DNA of 64,000 bases, taken from positions 62,001 to 126,000 of the forward strand of contig NZ_PYMB01000001.1 in assembly GCF_003026455.1 (NCBI RefSeq), read 5' to 3'. Below the pieces are notes generated by a model. That model worked only from the letters and a program-made list of their open reading frames with translations. It was not told where the DNA came from and made no database searches. Below are positions 1-8,757 of the stretch, piece by piece (position 1 is the stretch's first letter; each line of letters begins with the position of its first letter). The translations under genes and the position numbers were made by a program. Origin of the DNA: Photobacterium rosenbergii. Lineage in GTDB: Bacteria; Pseudomonadota; Gammaproteobacteria; Enterobacterales; Vibrionaceae.

Positions 1-1049
1 CGGTAATAACGGCGGAAAGCAGTTGCATCAATGGTTGCTAATTCTTCAGCTAGCTGAGGGTATTGTTGGCGTGCGTCCTCGATAAGTTGGCTAGTTTTAG
101 GATCTCGCGCTAATTTATCCGATTCGACTGGGATCAGTTTGCCGTCCAGTAATTTTACCGAGTTTTTATCAGTGTCGATTTCGAACTTGGTGTAGCCTAG
201 GTATTTGCCCTGTCCGAAGGTCAAACCAATAACCGTACCGGTTTCTGGGTGGACAACAGGTTCCCACAGGCCGTGATCCGAGTGACCGCCGAAGATGACA
301 TCAACTCCTTTGAGTTTACCCGCCATTTCATAATCTTCTTCGAAACCACGCTGTACTTCCGGATCGGCTTCTTTGTCAGTTTGCATCGGGGCGGTTTTGT
401 TCTGGTGGGTCAGGACAACTACCATATCGACTTCATCACGGATCTCATCGACCCAATATTGTGCGGTTTCGATAGGATCCTTAATTGTCAGACCTTTGCG
501 GTTGCCTTTCCACATGGTGTTGTAAAATGCATCGATACCCATTACGCCGACAACACCAATTCTTACCCCGTCACGTTCAAGGATGGTGTAAGGCTGGGCA
601 AATTGCACATCACCGTTTTCATACACAATGTTGGCATTCAAAACCGGGAATCGTGCACGAGGCATGGTGTCACGCAATGACTCCCAGCCATATTCGAATT
701 CGTGGTTACCCAGAGTGATTACGTCATAACCCATCGCACTGTAAAGGTCGAAAGAAAGTTTGCCGAGGGTTTTCTTAGACAATGAGCCAGTATAAATATC
801 ACCAGCATCAAGCAAAAAGCTGGTTGCTTCTTCGGCTTGAACTTGTTTGATCAGTGTCGCAAGGTATGGAATGCCGCCAATTCGGGTAATGTCTTCATTC
901 CAGAAAGCATCGACAGGCTCGTAAACACTTTCGATATCATTGGTGTGAAGCAGGGTGACTTCTTTTATTTCGGCCAAAGACAGTGATGAGAAACCGGCCA
1001 GAGATAGCATCATTGCTACGGCTAGTGGTTTGCGTGGAGTAAGTTTCAT
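1..1049 (-). CDS. 5'-nucleotidase / UshA-like metallophosphatase, partial
   Basis: This gene enters from the left edge, so the C-terminal part is missing; about 349 residues are visible. It begins MKLTPRKPLAVAMMLSLAG, a Sec signal peptide ending near SLA, so the product is periplasmic or surface exposed. The mature part carries the metallophosphoesterase motifs: LLHTNDIES near the start, LDAGDIYTGS, TLGNHEFEYG and GGHSDHG, the usual metal ligands of the UshA/5'-nucleotidase family. Known members hydrolyse extracellular nucleotides to nucleosides and phosphate. The missing half should hold the substrate-binding domain, so nucleotide specificity cannot be judged. No neighbour in the window is clearly linked to it. 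Confidence 0.85.
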   Translation of the reverse strand, partial: MKLTPRKPLAVAMMLSLAGFSSLSLAEIKEVTLLHTNDIESVYEPVDAFWNEDITRIGGIPYLATLIKQVQAEEATSFLLDAGDIYTGSLSKKTLGKLSFDLYSAMGYDVITLGNHEFEYGWESLRDTMPRARFPVLNANIVYENGDVQFAQPYTILERDGVRIGVVGVMGIDAFYNTMWKGNRKGLTIKDPIETAQYWVDEIRDEVDMVVVLTHQNKTAPMQTDKEADPEVQRGFEEDYEMAGKLKGVDVIFGGHSDHGLWEPVVHPETGTVIGLTFGQGKYLGYTKFEIDTDKNSVKLLDGKLIPVESDKLARDPKTSQLIEDARQQYPQLAEELATIDATAFRRYY

Positions 1050-1291
1050 AATGTTACGCTCGCGTCAGTTGATCGTTTGCTTGGTGGAGATGGAGCGACT
1101 TTAGTGATAATTTTGACTAAAAAGTTTGAGCGGTGTCACGCAATAAAGGCTGTTTTGAAGGCCCTCGTAGAGAAGTTACCTTTTGAGTGAAGGTGACTAC
1201 AAGGCATGGAGACAATGCAGAAAAGGGAAGAAGGGGGGATGTAGAGAGGCTGCACTGTTCTGGAGGCAACCTCTAAAAATGTTGTGTAGGG

Positions 1292-1747
1292 TTAAACGAC
1301 AGCAGCTTGGTAATCAGCAAATCGAATCCCCATTGCACTTAAGCTTGATTTGATCAGTTGCAGGTCGATGAACTGGAAGTCACGGTTTTGCTTCTCTGGG
1401 AACAGGCGATGAATGTCTGCGGCAGTTAACGTCATATGATCCGGGTTGGGTTGACACAGGATTTGGTAGCGTTCGATGGCCTGCTCAATGGTATTGAGCG
1501 AATCCATGTCGAGTCCCTCTTGCTGGTTGAGCAGTACAATGCTCCGGTAAGGTGTTTCGTGTGGTTTAACGCTACCCGCCAAAGGGTGGGAGACAAGCCG
1601 CGCCCCAAGATGGATTTTGTCACGGGTTAAAGTCAGTACATCCAGAATATGATCACGATGTGTGATAGTGACGTGGTTTGATAAGGTCGCAAGGCTCAAG
1701 TTGTTGCTGATAATTTCTAATCTGTCGTATCTCACGTTCTTGTCCAT
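1292..1747 (-). CDS. grdX: GrdX family protein
   Basis: A 151-residue cytoplasmic protein. The core LVSHPLAGSVKPHETPYRSI and the following LDMDSLNTIEQAIE segment match my memory of GrdX, a small protein of unknown function encoded in glycine/sarcosine/betaine reductase (grd) operons, whose catalytic subunits are selenoproteins. I start at MDKNVRYDRLEI because that fits the family; an in-frame ATG 48 bases upstream would add a poorly conserved extension. It sits 333 bases from the selenocysteine tRNA gene and is transcribed away from it. No grd structural gene is visible, so it is either an orphan or the edge of a locus not linked here. Family assignment is fairly sure; function is unknown. 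Confidence 0.75.
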   Translation of the reverse strand: MDKNVRYDRLEIISNNLSLATLSNHVTITHRDHILDVLTLTRDKIHLGARLVSHPLAGSVKPHETPYRSIVLLNQQEGLDMDSLNTIEQAIERYQILCQPNPDHMTLTAADIHRLFPEKQNRDFQFIDLQLIKSSLSAMGIRFADYQAAVV

Positions 1748-2080
1748 TATAGTTTTAATATCCCGCCGTATTATAGTTTTATTTCCAACGCACAAATTTG
1801 ATCTTACTAGTTATTTTATCGAAAAAGTGAGTGTTCAAAGAAATCTAATAGTTCAGATAAGTTAGATTATGGATGATGTTAATTTGCTGTGATTTTTCTG
1901 TATTTGAAACTGATAAAAGCGCAGAAAGCAAAATTATATTGAATTGAAATAATGTTAACTGACGCACAGTTGAATACATTTGGTTGCATAATGTTTTCAC
2001 TTTGCCTGTAAGTTCACATAATGATTGTTTTTTGCTTTAACTTAATGATTATTATAGTTATATTTGCCTCATCGAAACGC
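1748..2080. other. AT-rich divergent intergenic region
   Basis: This stretch separates the grdX-like gene and the selenocysteine tRNA gene, which point away from each other, so it should hold both promoters. A possible tRNA promoter is TTGCTT (2032-2037) and TATAGT (2053-2058), but the 15-base spacing is short. I see no ORF or repeat of note. Confidence 0.4.
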
Positions 2081-2172
2081 GGAAGTGGATGGGGTCTGGT
2101 GGCCCTCCCGGTCTTCAAAACCGACGTGAGCTGAATAGGCTTTGGCAGGTTCGATTCCTGCTCCTTCCGCCA
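2081..2172 (+). tRNA. selC: tRNA-Sec (anticodon UCA)
   Basis: The sequence starts GGAAG and ends CTTCCGCCA with the CCA encoded. It has the anticodon loop CTTCAAA (UCA anticodon), a D stem GGGGTC/GGCCCT closed by the short loop TGGT, a long variable arm around AGC...GCT and a T arm GCAGG-TTCGATT-CCTGC. The long variable arm, UCA anticodon and position directly upstream of selA-selB identify selC. It is odd in detail: the acceptor stem has five perfect pairs, then T against C and a G-T wobble, and the anticodon stem closes with only four Watson-Crick pairs. At 92 nt it is three shorter than my recollection of E. coli selC. Confidence 0.9.
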
Positions 2173-2382
2173 ACTCATTTCTAAACATTCGGAAATTATA
2201 AAAAATCGAATTTTCGTTTGTTTTATTCAGGGGTGAAAAATGACGGCGGCATTTTAATACCACTGATTCTATATCAAGTCTTCTTTTATTATTGTCCCTG
2301 ACTTTTTCAAAGCCTTACTTAATTCATAGCTGTTAGAATATTGATTTTGACAGTTTTATTTTTAAACTTATGGGGCTTTATC

Positions 2383-3750
2383 ATGGCAATAAGCACCTTA
2401 TCGTCAATTCCACAAATTGAAAAAATCCTCCAGCAAGCTTTTCTGGCACCTTTCATTGAGCGTTTAAGCCGTCCTATGGTGGCTGACGCGGTTCGTGAGC
2501 AAGTCTCCATCTATAAGAAGCAGCACTTGCAAGATCCAGACAATCATCCTTTCTCGCTCGAGCAGTTATACCACAACATAGAGCAGGCCTGTTGGTTGAT
2601 GAACCAGCAGCGGTTGCAGCGGGTAATCAATGGTACTGGGGTTATTGTTCATACCAACTTGGGCCGTTCGCCGATTAATGCCGAGCTTTGGCAGCAGGTT
2701 ACCGAGGTAAACACCCATTACAGCAACCTTGAAATCGATTTGAGCACGGGTAAGCGGGGCAAGCGTAAGGGGCTCCTCCAGCAACTGATGCAATACCTTG
2801 TTAAGGGCGAAAACACACTAGTTGTAAATAACAATGCGTCCTCAATCTACTTGCTGCTACACGAGTTAGCCAAAGGTAAGGAAGTGATCGTTTCTCGTGG
2901 CGAGCAAATCCAGATCGGTGGCGGCTTTAGAATTCCAGATATCTTGGCCTTGTCAGGTGCAAAGCTGGTGGAGGTGGGGACAACCAACATTACGACTACA
3001 CAAGACTATCTCGATGCTATCACTGAAGAGACGGCCTTGGTTTTGATTGTCCATACCTCAAACTTCAAGATCCGGGGTTTTACAGAATCTCCTGATATCA
3101 AAGAGCTGGCAAAGGCCCTGCCAGAACATGTCATCCTGGCCGTTGACCAAGGTTCCGGTACAACGACCGAGCAGATGCCCGATGAACCAACCGTAGCCAG
3201 TTACATCGATTCAGGGGCTGACTTGGTTTGTTATTCCGGGGACAAAATACTTGGCGGGCCTCAGGCAGGTATGATTTCGGGTAAAGACGCCCTCATAAAG
3301 CAGCTTGAGAAAAACCCGATGATGAGGGCTTTTCGCCCCAGCCGGATTGTTTACTCCCTGCTTGAAGAACTGGTCGTGAGAAAGCTAAACCAGCAATTAG
3401 AAGGCAAAGGGGTTGCCGAAAGCAAAAGCACGGCAGAACTGACCCTGCTAGAGCAAAGGGCCAAAGAACTTGTCTTAGGCTTCAATGGTTTGCTGACAGT
3501 AGTCCCGTCAGAAATGACGGTTGGGGGAGGATCGCTGCCTGATCAGGATGATCCCTCATGGTCAGTTCAGATCAACCCTAGCCAACCCGCTTTCCAGCGT
3601 TCCCCGGAAAAGTTACTGGCCGTAATGAGGCAATGGCCACTTCCGGTGATCGGGGTGATCAAGCGCGACAAGGTTCAGCTCAATATGGCAACAATAGAAG
3701 CCACTGAAATTCCATACTTGCGAAGCCAATTAGCGGAGGTGTTGCGATGA
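2383..3750 (+). CDS. selA: L-seryl-tRNA(Sec) selenium transferase SelA
   Basis: A 455-residue PLP enzyme that converts Ser-tRNA(Sec) to Sec-tRNA(Sec) using selenophosphate. Family hallmarks are INGTGVIVHTNLGRSP (82-97), the glycine-rich RGEQIQIGGGFRIP (172-185) and SGDKILGGPQAG, with Lys288 the likely PLP lysine. The length is close to that of E. coli SelA (about 463). I chose the ATG at 2383; the frame stays open to a TTG at 2341, but those residues do not look like the family. It follows selC and its last four bases overlap the start of selB (ATGA), so the two are translationally coupled. No selD (selenophosphate synthetase) is present in the window. Confidence 0.97.
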   Translation: MAISTLSSIPQIEKILQQAFLAPFIERLSRPMVADAVREQVSIYKKQHLQDPDNHPFSLEQLYHNIEQACWLMNQQRLQRVINGTGVIVHTNLGRSPINAELWQQVTEVNTHYSNLEIDLSTGKRGKRKGLLQQLMQYLVKGENTLVVNNNASSIYLLLHELAKGKEVIVSRGEQIQIGGGFRIPDILALSGAKLVEVGTTNITTTQDYLDAITEETALVLIVHTSNFKIRGFTESPDIKELAKALPEHVILAVDQGSGTTTEQMPDEPTVASYIDSGADLVCYSGDKILGGPQAGMISGKDALIKQLEKNPMMRAFRPSRIVYSLLEELVVRKLNQQLEGKGVAESKSTAELTLLEQRAKELVLGFNGLLTVVPSEMTVGGGSLPDQDDPSWSVQINPSQPAFQRSPEKLLAVMRQWPLPVIGVIKRDKVQLNMATIEATEIPYLRSQLAEVLR

Positions 3751-5546
3751 GTTATGTTGTTGGCACTGCAGGCCATGTTGATCACGGTAAATCGGCGTTG
3801 ATCAAAGCATTGACCGGGATAGACACTGCCCATTTACCGCAAGAGAAAAAGCGGGGGATGACGATTGATTTGGGTTTCGCCTATTTCAAGCACCAGAACG
3901 GTGAACCGGTAGGGGTGATCGACGTACCTGGACACGAGCGCTTCATCCGCAACATGGTTGCCGGGGTATGGAGCCTCGATATGGTGTTGTTTGTGGTGGC
4001 GGCCGATGAGGGCTGGATGCAGATGTCGACCGATCACCTCAAGGTGATTGCCTCTATGGGTATTGAGAATGTTACCTTGGTGATCACCAAATCTGATTTG
4101 GTCGATGATGAGATGCTGGCACTGGTTGAAGAGGAATCACTTGAGCAATTTCTCGATATCGCAGGCTTTATTCCAGACTCTGTAACGGTGTCTGCCCATA
4201 AAGGAGAAGGGATTGATGGCCTGCGACATCATATCTGCAATAAGCTTGATGGCAGCGTAGATGACGAAAGGGAAGACAACGAGCGTCACGGCCACTTATA
4301 TATTGACCGTGTGTTTACGGTAAATGGCGTCGGTACCACGGTGACGGGGAGCCTATGCGGTGGCGAATTTGCTGTCGGCCAAAAGCTTTACATGCAGCCT
4401 AGCGGACGTGAGGTGCAGGTGAAAAGTCTGCAGTCTTACCATCAGAATATCGAGTTGGCCAAGCCGGTTTCCCGTGTGGCTATTGGTTTGAAGGGTATCA
4501 AGAAGAAAGAGGTTGAGCGCGGCTTTTGCCTTACCAGCCGTAAAGGAGCGTCTTTTGTCACCGATGAACTGATTGTCCGTCTTGATAGCCAATTGTTTGA
4601 AAATAAGTGCCGAAATAACAGCGAAGTGGAAGTGGCCTTTGGTACGTTCAATACACTGGCCAAAATATTTGTTTTCAAAGGCACTAACATTGCCAGATTG
4701 CGCCTGAAAGAGCCTGCGAGTTGCTTTTGGAATCAACGTGCTTTGTTGATCCAACATGGTGGTAGCCGAATTCTCAATTGCGGGGCTATTGTTTGGTCGG
4801 GAGCGGTAGCCAAAAGCTATCGTAACAAACTCTACGATCTTCTGATGGCGATGCCGGAGCGTCCTGCGTGGGAAGACTATGTCACTATCAATATGTCTCT
4901 CTATGGCTTTGCCAAACGTGGGGAGCAAGCACTTGATGAGTCAGGGTATAAGGTGTGTGGCGAGTGGCTGTTTACCGAGGAGTGTTTCAACCAAACCTAC
5001 CAGCAGGTAGAGGCGGTGTTGAAGCAGGGCCAAATTGATTTATCGGCTATTGAACTGAGCGGCAAAGTGCAAATGGATGCATCTCCTCTTACTGCTGTTC
5101 TCGATTTATTTGTCGTAGAAGGTAAGCTGCGCAAGAGCAACGAACATTATTCTCTTGGCTGCGGTCAAAATGAGGCGCAGCTTTCTCCGACGGCGAAGAA
5201 GATCCTCGAGCATATGGAGCAGGCCGGTAAACAAGGTTATGAAGCGGATAAAGAGAAAATTCCCGGGGCTCAGAAGGAGCTGAGGAACCTCGTCAGGTTA
5301 GGCTTTGCCGTACCGATGGAAGGCAAGATTTACTACCTTGCCTCTCTCTATGAGGAGTTGGTGCACGACTTGCTGCAGGGATATTCTGAAGGGGAGCGGT
5401 TTGCCATTTCTGAAGCCAGGGAACGTACTGGTTTATCCCGAAAATATATGATCCCATTGCTAAACCGTATGGAAGCTGATGGCTGGATCAAACGGGTCGA
5501 AAACGATAGGCAAGTACTCAAAGCTTTTGAGACAGAGTGCGCATAG
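3747..5546 (+). CDS. selB: selenocysteine-specific elongation factor SelB
   Basis: A 599-residue GTPase that brings Sec-tRNA(Sec) to UGA codons preceded by a SECIS hairpin. The N-terminus has the EF-Tu-like G motifs: GHVDHGKS (9-16), DVPGHE (59-64) and TKSD (114-117). The middle holds the beta-barrel domains, and the last 250 or so residues look like the four winged helices that bind mRNA, including LSRKYMIPLLNRME near the end. The length is close to the E. coli protein (614). Its start overlaps the selA stop, and a strong terminator follows at 5576, so selA-selB forms a compact unit. Confidence 0.97.
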   Translation: MSYVVGTAGHVDHGKSALIKALTGIDTAHLPQEKKRGMTIDLGFAYFKHQNGEPVGVIDVPGHERFIRNMVAGVWSLDMVLFVVAADEGWMQMSTDHLKVIASMGIENVTLVITKSDLVDDEMLALVEEESLEQFLDIAGFIPDSVTVSAHKGEGIDGLRHHICNKLDGSVDDEREDNERHGHLYIDRVFTVNGVGTTVTGSLCGGEFAVGQKLYMQPSGREVQVKSLQSYHQNIELAKPVSRVAIGLKGIKKKEVERGFCLTSRKGASFVTDELIVRLDSQLFENKCRNNSEVEVAFGTFNTLAKIFVFKGTNIARLRLKEPASCFWNQRALLIQHGGSRILNCGAIVWSGAVAKSYRNKLYDLLMAMPERPAWEDYVTINMSLYGFAKRGEQALDESGYKVCGEWLFTEECFNQTYQQVEAVLKQGQIDLSAIELSGKVQMDASPLTAVLDLFVVEGKLRKSNEHYSLGCGQNEAQLSPTAKKILEHMEQAGKQGYEADKEKIPGAQKELRNLVRLGFAVPMEGKIYYLASLYEELVHDLLQGYSEGERFAISEARERTGLSRKYMIPLLNRMEADGWIKRVENDRQVLKAFETECA

Positions 5547-5575
5547 CTTAGTGGATAAACCTCCAGAGGTGTATC

Positions 5576-5609
5576 AAAGCCTATGCTCTGGGTGAGCATA
5601 GGCTTTTTT
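5576..5609 (+). terminator. rho-independent terminator after selB
   Basis: A 13-bp stem AAAGCCTATGCTC / GAGCATAGGCTTT with a 5-base loop TGGGT is followed by a T run. It lies 30 bases after selB. Confidence 0.9.
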
Positions 5610-5647
5610 GGGGGCTTTTACTTACCTTCCCCATTTACCTCAGCGTC

Positions 5648-6343
5648 CTATGGCAAGTCAAACAAAAGTGCCGTGACAGGCTCTTGCTTGTCATTTGCCA
5701 TTGATATCTTGGTTAGTTGTTCAACCTTTGCACCGTCTCCTGCTTCAAGCTCAGTATTTCCGACTGTTAGTTTTCCGCTGACTTGGTGAAGATAGATATT
5801 CCTGCCATTTGTTACTTCAAAATCAATCTGCTGTCCAGGTTGTAGAATTAATTGGTATAGGGATGCATCTTGTTTTATTTGCAGTGTCCCTTTTTCGCCA
5901 TTGGGAGTTGCAATGGGTGTTAAGCCATTCTGTTTACCAAAATCTTTCTGCTGGTAGCCAGGCTTATTGCCAAATACATTTGGCTGGATCCAGATTTGCA
6001 GAAATCGCAGATCTTGGCCTGCTGAAGCATTATATTCGCTATGGTAAATCCCTCGGCCTGCCGACATCAGTTGGAATTCACCGGCAGGGAGCGTTTGGAT
6101 ATTCCCCTCGCTATCTTTGTGCTCAATACTGCCTTCCAACACATAGCTGATGATTTCCATATCTTTATGGCCATGGGTATCGAATCCTGCGCCGGGTTTG
6201 ACGACATCATCATTGATAACCCTAAGTGCAGAGAAACCCATATGCTGTGGGTCGTAGTAACTGCCGAAAGAGAAGGTATGGTGACTGTCGAGCCAGCCGA
6301 AGTTGGCTTGTCCACGATCTTGCGCCTTACGTACTGTGAGCAT
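5648..6343 (-). CDS. pirin family protein (YhhW-like)
   Basis: A 231-residue bicupin. The motifs LDSHHTFSFG, GFDTHGHKDMEIISYVLEG and MSAGRGIYHSEYN are typical of pirins, with the metal-binding histidines of the N-terminal cupin intact. E. coli YhhW, the closest type by eye, has quercetin 2,3-dioxygenase activity in vitro; the physiological role is unclear. I start at MLTVRKAQDRG because GGAGG lies eight bases upstream; a longer frame exists. The gene is divergent from the LysR gene at 6507, a common pairing that suggests LysR control. Confidence 0.9.
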   Translation of the reverse strand: MLTVRKAQDRGQANFGWLDSHHTFSFGSYYDPQHMGFSALRVINDDVVKPGAGFDTHGHKDMEIISYVLEGSIEHKDSEGNIQTLPAGEFQLMSAGRGIYHSEYNASAGQDLRFLQIWIQPNVFGNKPGYQQKDFGKQNGLTPIATPNGEKGTLQIKQDASLYQLILQPGQQIDFEVTNGRNIYLHQVSGKLTVGNTELEAGDGAKVEQLTKISMANDKQEPVTALLFDLP

Positions 6344-6506
6344 TTCCTTTCCTCCACCTACTATATTCAAATTAATTCAATTCTGGACTAAGCAATCCAA
6401 TAGCTTGTCAGTCGTTGTTGAATCAAATTTTAGGCGTGCTAGATTGAAAGGAAAATCGGAATGATTTGAATCTTAACTTCAAAAATTTTGAATAAAGGGT
6501 GTGGCA

Positions 6507-7406
6507 ATGCAACAGGCAATCACTATAGATGCTCTCAGGGCGTTGGATGCGATAGACAAGAAGGGCAGTTTTGCTGCTGCCGCAGAGTCTCTGTTCAAAG
6601 TCCCCTCGGCACTGACCTATACCATCAAGAAGCTGGAAGAGGATATGGGCGTAGCATTGTTTGATAGGACTAAACAGCGGGCCAAATTGACACCGGCCGG
6701 CCAGCTTGTTCTGGAACATGGACGGGAAATCCTTTTGGCTACCAACAGGTTGGTGGACTCTGTCCAGCAATTGGAGTCCGGTTGGGAGAGCGAAATTCGA
6801 ATCGCAAGGGATACCGTAATATCGGAATCTGTCCTCTTTGAACAGGTCGGAGAGTTTACCCAACTAGACCATAACGTGGATGTTTCCCTTGGCGTGGAAG
6901 TGCTCGGTGGTGGCTGGGATGCTCTTCATAGCGGGCGGGCTGACATTGTGATTGGTGCTACAGGGGAGTTGCCCAAAGGCCTTTTTCAAACTCACAATAT
7001 CGGCAGTTTGTCATTTGTGTTCGCCGTTGCGCCACATCATCCTTTGGCGCACGTTGAAGGTGTATTGGAAGCAGATAGGATTGCCCAATATCCTGCCGTT
7101 GTCGTATCAGATACTTCCCAGCTGCTTCCTGTTCGCGATAGCGGTCAGTTTAATAGCAAGCAAGTGATCAGAGTGAATTCGATGGCTTCCAAGTTGCGGG
7201 CACAACTAAACGGCTTGGGTGTGGGCTTTCTCCCTGAGCACATGGCAAGGCCCTATCTGGATACTGGTGAGTTAGTGGCAAAGCTGTGCGAAATTCCAAG
7301 GCCGGATCAGGATGTATATATTGCCTGGCATAAAGGGCAGGAAGGAAAAGCATTGGAGTGGTTTATCGAACGGCTATGCAACGTCGATTGGCAATTGAAT
7401 AGATAA
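6507..7406 (+). CDS. LysR family transcriptional regulator
   Basis: A 299-residue regulator. The N-terminal winged helix-turn-helix is clear (ALRALDAIDKKGSFAAAAE, then SALTYTIKKLEEDMGVALFDR), followed by a LysR effector-binding domain with the usual GVGFLPEHMA segment near residue 240. A GTG lies two codons upstream, but the ATG at 6507 has the better spacing to AAAGGG. It is divergent from the pirin gene, which is its likely target by position. The effector cannot be inferred. Confidence 0.9.
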   Translation: MQQAITIDALRALDAIDKKGSFAAAAESLFKVPSALTYTIKKLEEDMGVALFDRTKQRAKLTPAGQLVLEHGREILLATNRLVDSVQQLESGWESEIRIARDTVISESVLFEQVGEFTQLDHNVDVSLGVEVLGGGWDALHSGRADIVIGATGELPKGLFQTHNIGSLSFVFAVAPHHPLAHVEGVLEADRIAQYPAVVVSDTSQLLPVRDSGQFNSKQVIRVNSMASKLRAQLNGLGVGFLPEHMARPYLDTGELVAKLCEIPRPDQDVYIAWHKGQEGKALEWFIERLCNVDWQLNR

Positions 7407-7494
7407 GAATATTCACCACTTTATTTGTGTGTATTTATCTGGCGAAGTCGATAATATACAAGTTCATAGTGTTTTGTAGCCAGGGAGGCTCACG

Positions 7495-8334
7495 ATGTTG
7501 CTTACCAACTTTCATACTCATTGCCATTACTGTGATGGTAAGGGCTCACCACTTGATATGGTTGAACAGGCAAAGCAACTCAACTTCAAGGCTATCGGTT
7601 TTAGCTCCCATGCCCCCCTGCCTTTTGAAAATGATTTCTGCATGCAACAGGAAAACCTTGACGCATATGTCGAAGAGATCAATGCACTTAAAGCGGATAC
7701 TGATATCGAGGTCTATTTAGGGCTGGAGGTTGATTATATTCGCGGCCTTCTCTCACCGAGAGATACCAAGTGGGATGCGCTGGGCCTTGACTACAAAATA
7801 GGTTCGGTTCATACACTGGCAGCGCCAGACGAGCGTTATCCGATGCTAAGTGTCGATGGTCCCCATGATGAGTTCAAGACTTTGCTGAACGAGGTTTATC
7901 AGGGCAGCGCCCGAGATATGATTGAAACCTATTTCCGGAGAGTCGGCCAACTATGCGGGGAAGGGGGCTTTGATATTCTTGGTCATTACGATCTGGTCAA
8001 AAAGCATAATAAGGCACTCAAGTTTTTTGACGAAGACTCCCATTGGTATAGGGAGGTGGCGATATCAACCTTGGATGACGTTGCTAAATCTGGTGTTATT
8101 TTGGAAGTGAATTACGGTGGTATGCTGCGCGGTGCAACCGATGATGTCTATCCTTCCCCTTGGTTGCTCAAACAAGCAAAAGCGAGAAATATCCCCATTC
8201 AAATTAATGCCGATGCCCACGCACCATACCATTTGGGCGTCCACCACCAACGCTGCCGTGAAATTCTTTTGCAAGCCGGCTACCGACAGCAGAGAGTCCT
8301 GCTTGGGGGGCAGTGGCAAGATGTGGCGTTATAG
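7495..8334 (+). CDS. PHP-family histidinol phosphatase (HisK/HisJ type)
   Basis: A 279-residue metal-dependent phosphoesterase. The start LLTNFHTHCHYCDG carries the first HxH metal motif of the PHP domain. FSSHAPLPF, GLEVDYI and IGSVHTL follow, then DILGHYDLVKK and NADAHAPYHLG; all are typical of monofunctional PHP histidinol phosphatases, which remove phosphate from L-histidinol phosphate in histidine synthesis. A strong GGGAGG precedes the ATG. No his biosynthesis gene is adjacent, so a role on another phosphate ester is possible. Confidence 0.85.
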   Translation: MLLTNFHTHCHYCDGKGSPLDMVEQAKQLNFKAIGFSSHAPLPFENDFCMQQENLDAYVEEINALKADTDIEVYLGLEVDYIRGLLSPRDTKWDALGLDYKIGSVHTLAAPDERYPMLSVDGPHDEFKTLLNEVYQGSARDMIETYFRRVGQLCGEGGFDILGHYDLVKKHNKALKFFDEDSHWYREVAISTLDDVAKSGVILEVNYGGMLRGATDDVYPSPWLLKQAKARNIPIQINADAHAPYHLGVHHQRCREILLQAGYRQQRVLLGGQWQDVAL

Positions 8335-8422
8335 CTGATTTTCCAGAGGGATGTCTATGGCACAGTTTTCCCAATAAGGTGGCTCTATACTAGGTGATGA
8401 GCCAATTATTGAGGGATTGCCG

Positions 8423-8680
8423 ATGCTAAATGAGAACCACGCGTTTATTTTAGATTTTCCAGAACTCAAACTAGATATAGTTCAACTGAACCACGATGAC
8501 CCAAGGTTCAAAGCCGAACTGCAGCGCTACCATGAACTTGATTACGATATCCGCCAGTTGGAGATATCAGGTAGCCCGATTGATGACACCAGCATGCATG
8601 AATTGAAACAGCAGCGCATGGTGTTGAAAGATAAGCTTTATAAGCAACTAACCCAGCACCATGATCAGGCTGGAAGTTAA
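8423..8680 (+). CDS. YdcH family (DUF465) small protein
   Basis: An 85-residue, highly charged, mostly helical protein. Its core, in which short helices carry RYHELDYDIRQLE and then LKQQRMVLKDKLYKQL, matches the YdcH/DUF465 pattern of a short coiled-coil hairpin. The family has no firmly assigned function. The ATG at 8423 follows GAGGG; a TTG two codons upstream is less likely. It stands alone between the PHP gene and a convergent regulator gene. Confidence 0.75.
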   Translation: MLNENHAFILDFPELKLDIVQLNHDDPRFKAELQRYHELDYDIRQLEISGSPIDDTSMHELKQQRMVLKDKLYKQLTQHHDQAGS

Positions 8681-8711
8681 GGTGTCTGTTTTTTTGCACT
8701 AATCAGATAAA

Positions 8712-8733
8712 AGGCGAGCAATTTGGCTCGCCT
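8712..8733. terminator. terminator between convergent genes
   Basis: The stem AGGCGAGC / GCTCGCCT has a 6-base loop. Read on the minus strand it is followed by TTTTATC, so it mainly serves the SgrR-like gene ending at 8758; it also lies just past the YdcH-like gene. Confidence 0.65.
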
Positions 8734-8757
8734 GTTCATTTGCTATCTTCTTGAACA

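Noticed and set aside
249..718. Plus-strand ORFs opposite the 5'-nucleotidase gene
   Set aside because: The minus strand encodes a full run of metallophosphatase motifs in one frame; the plus frames have no motifs.
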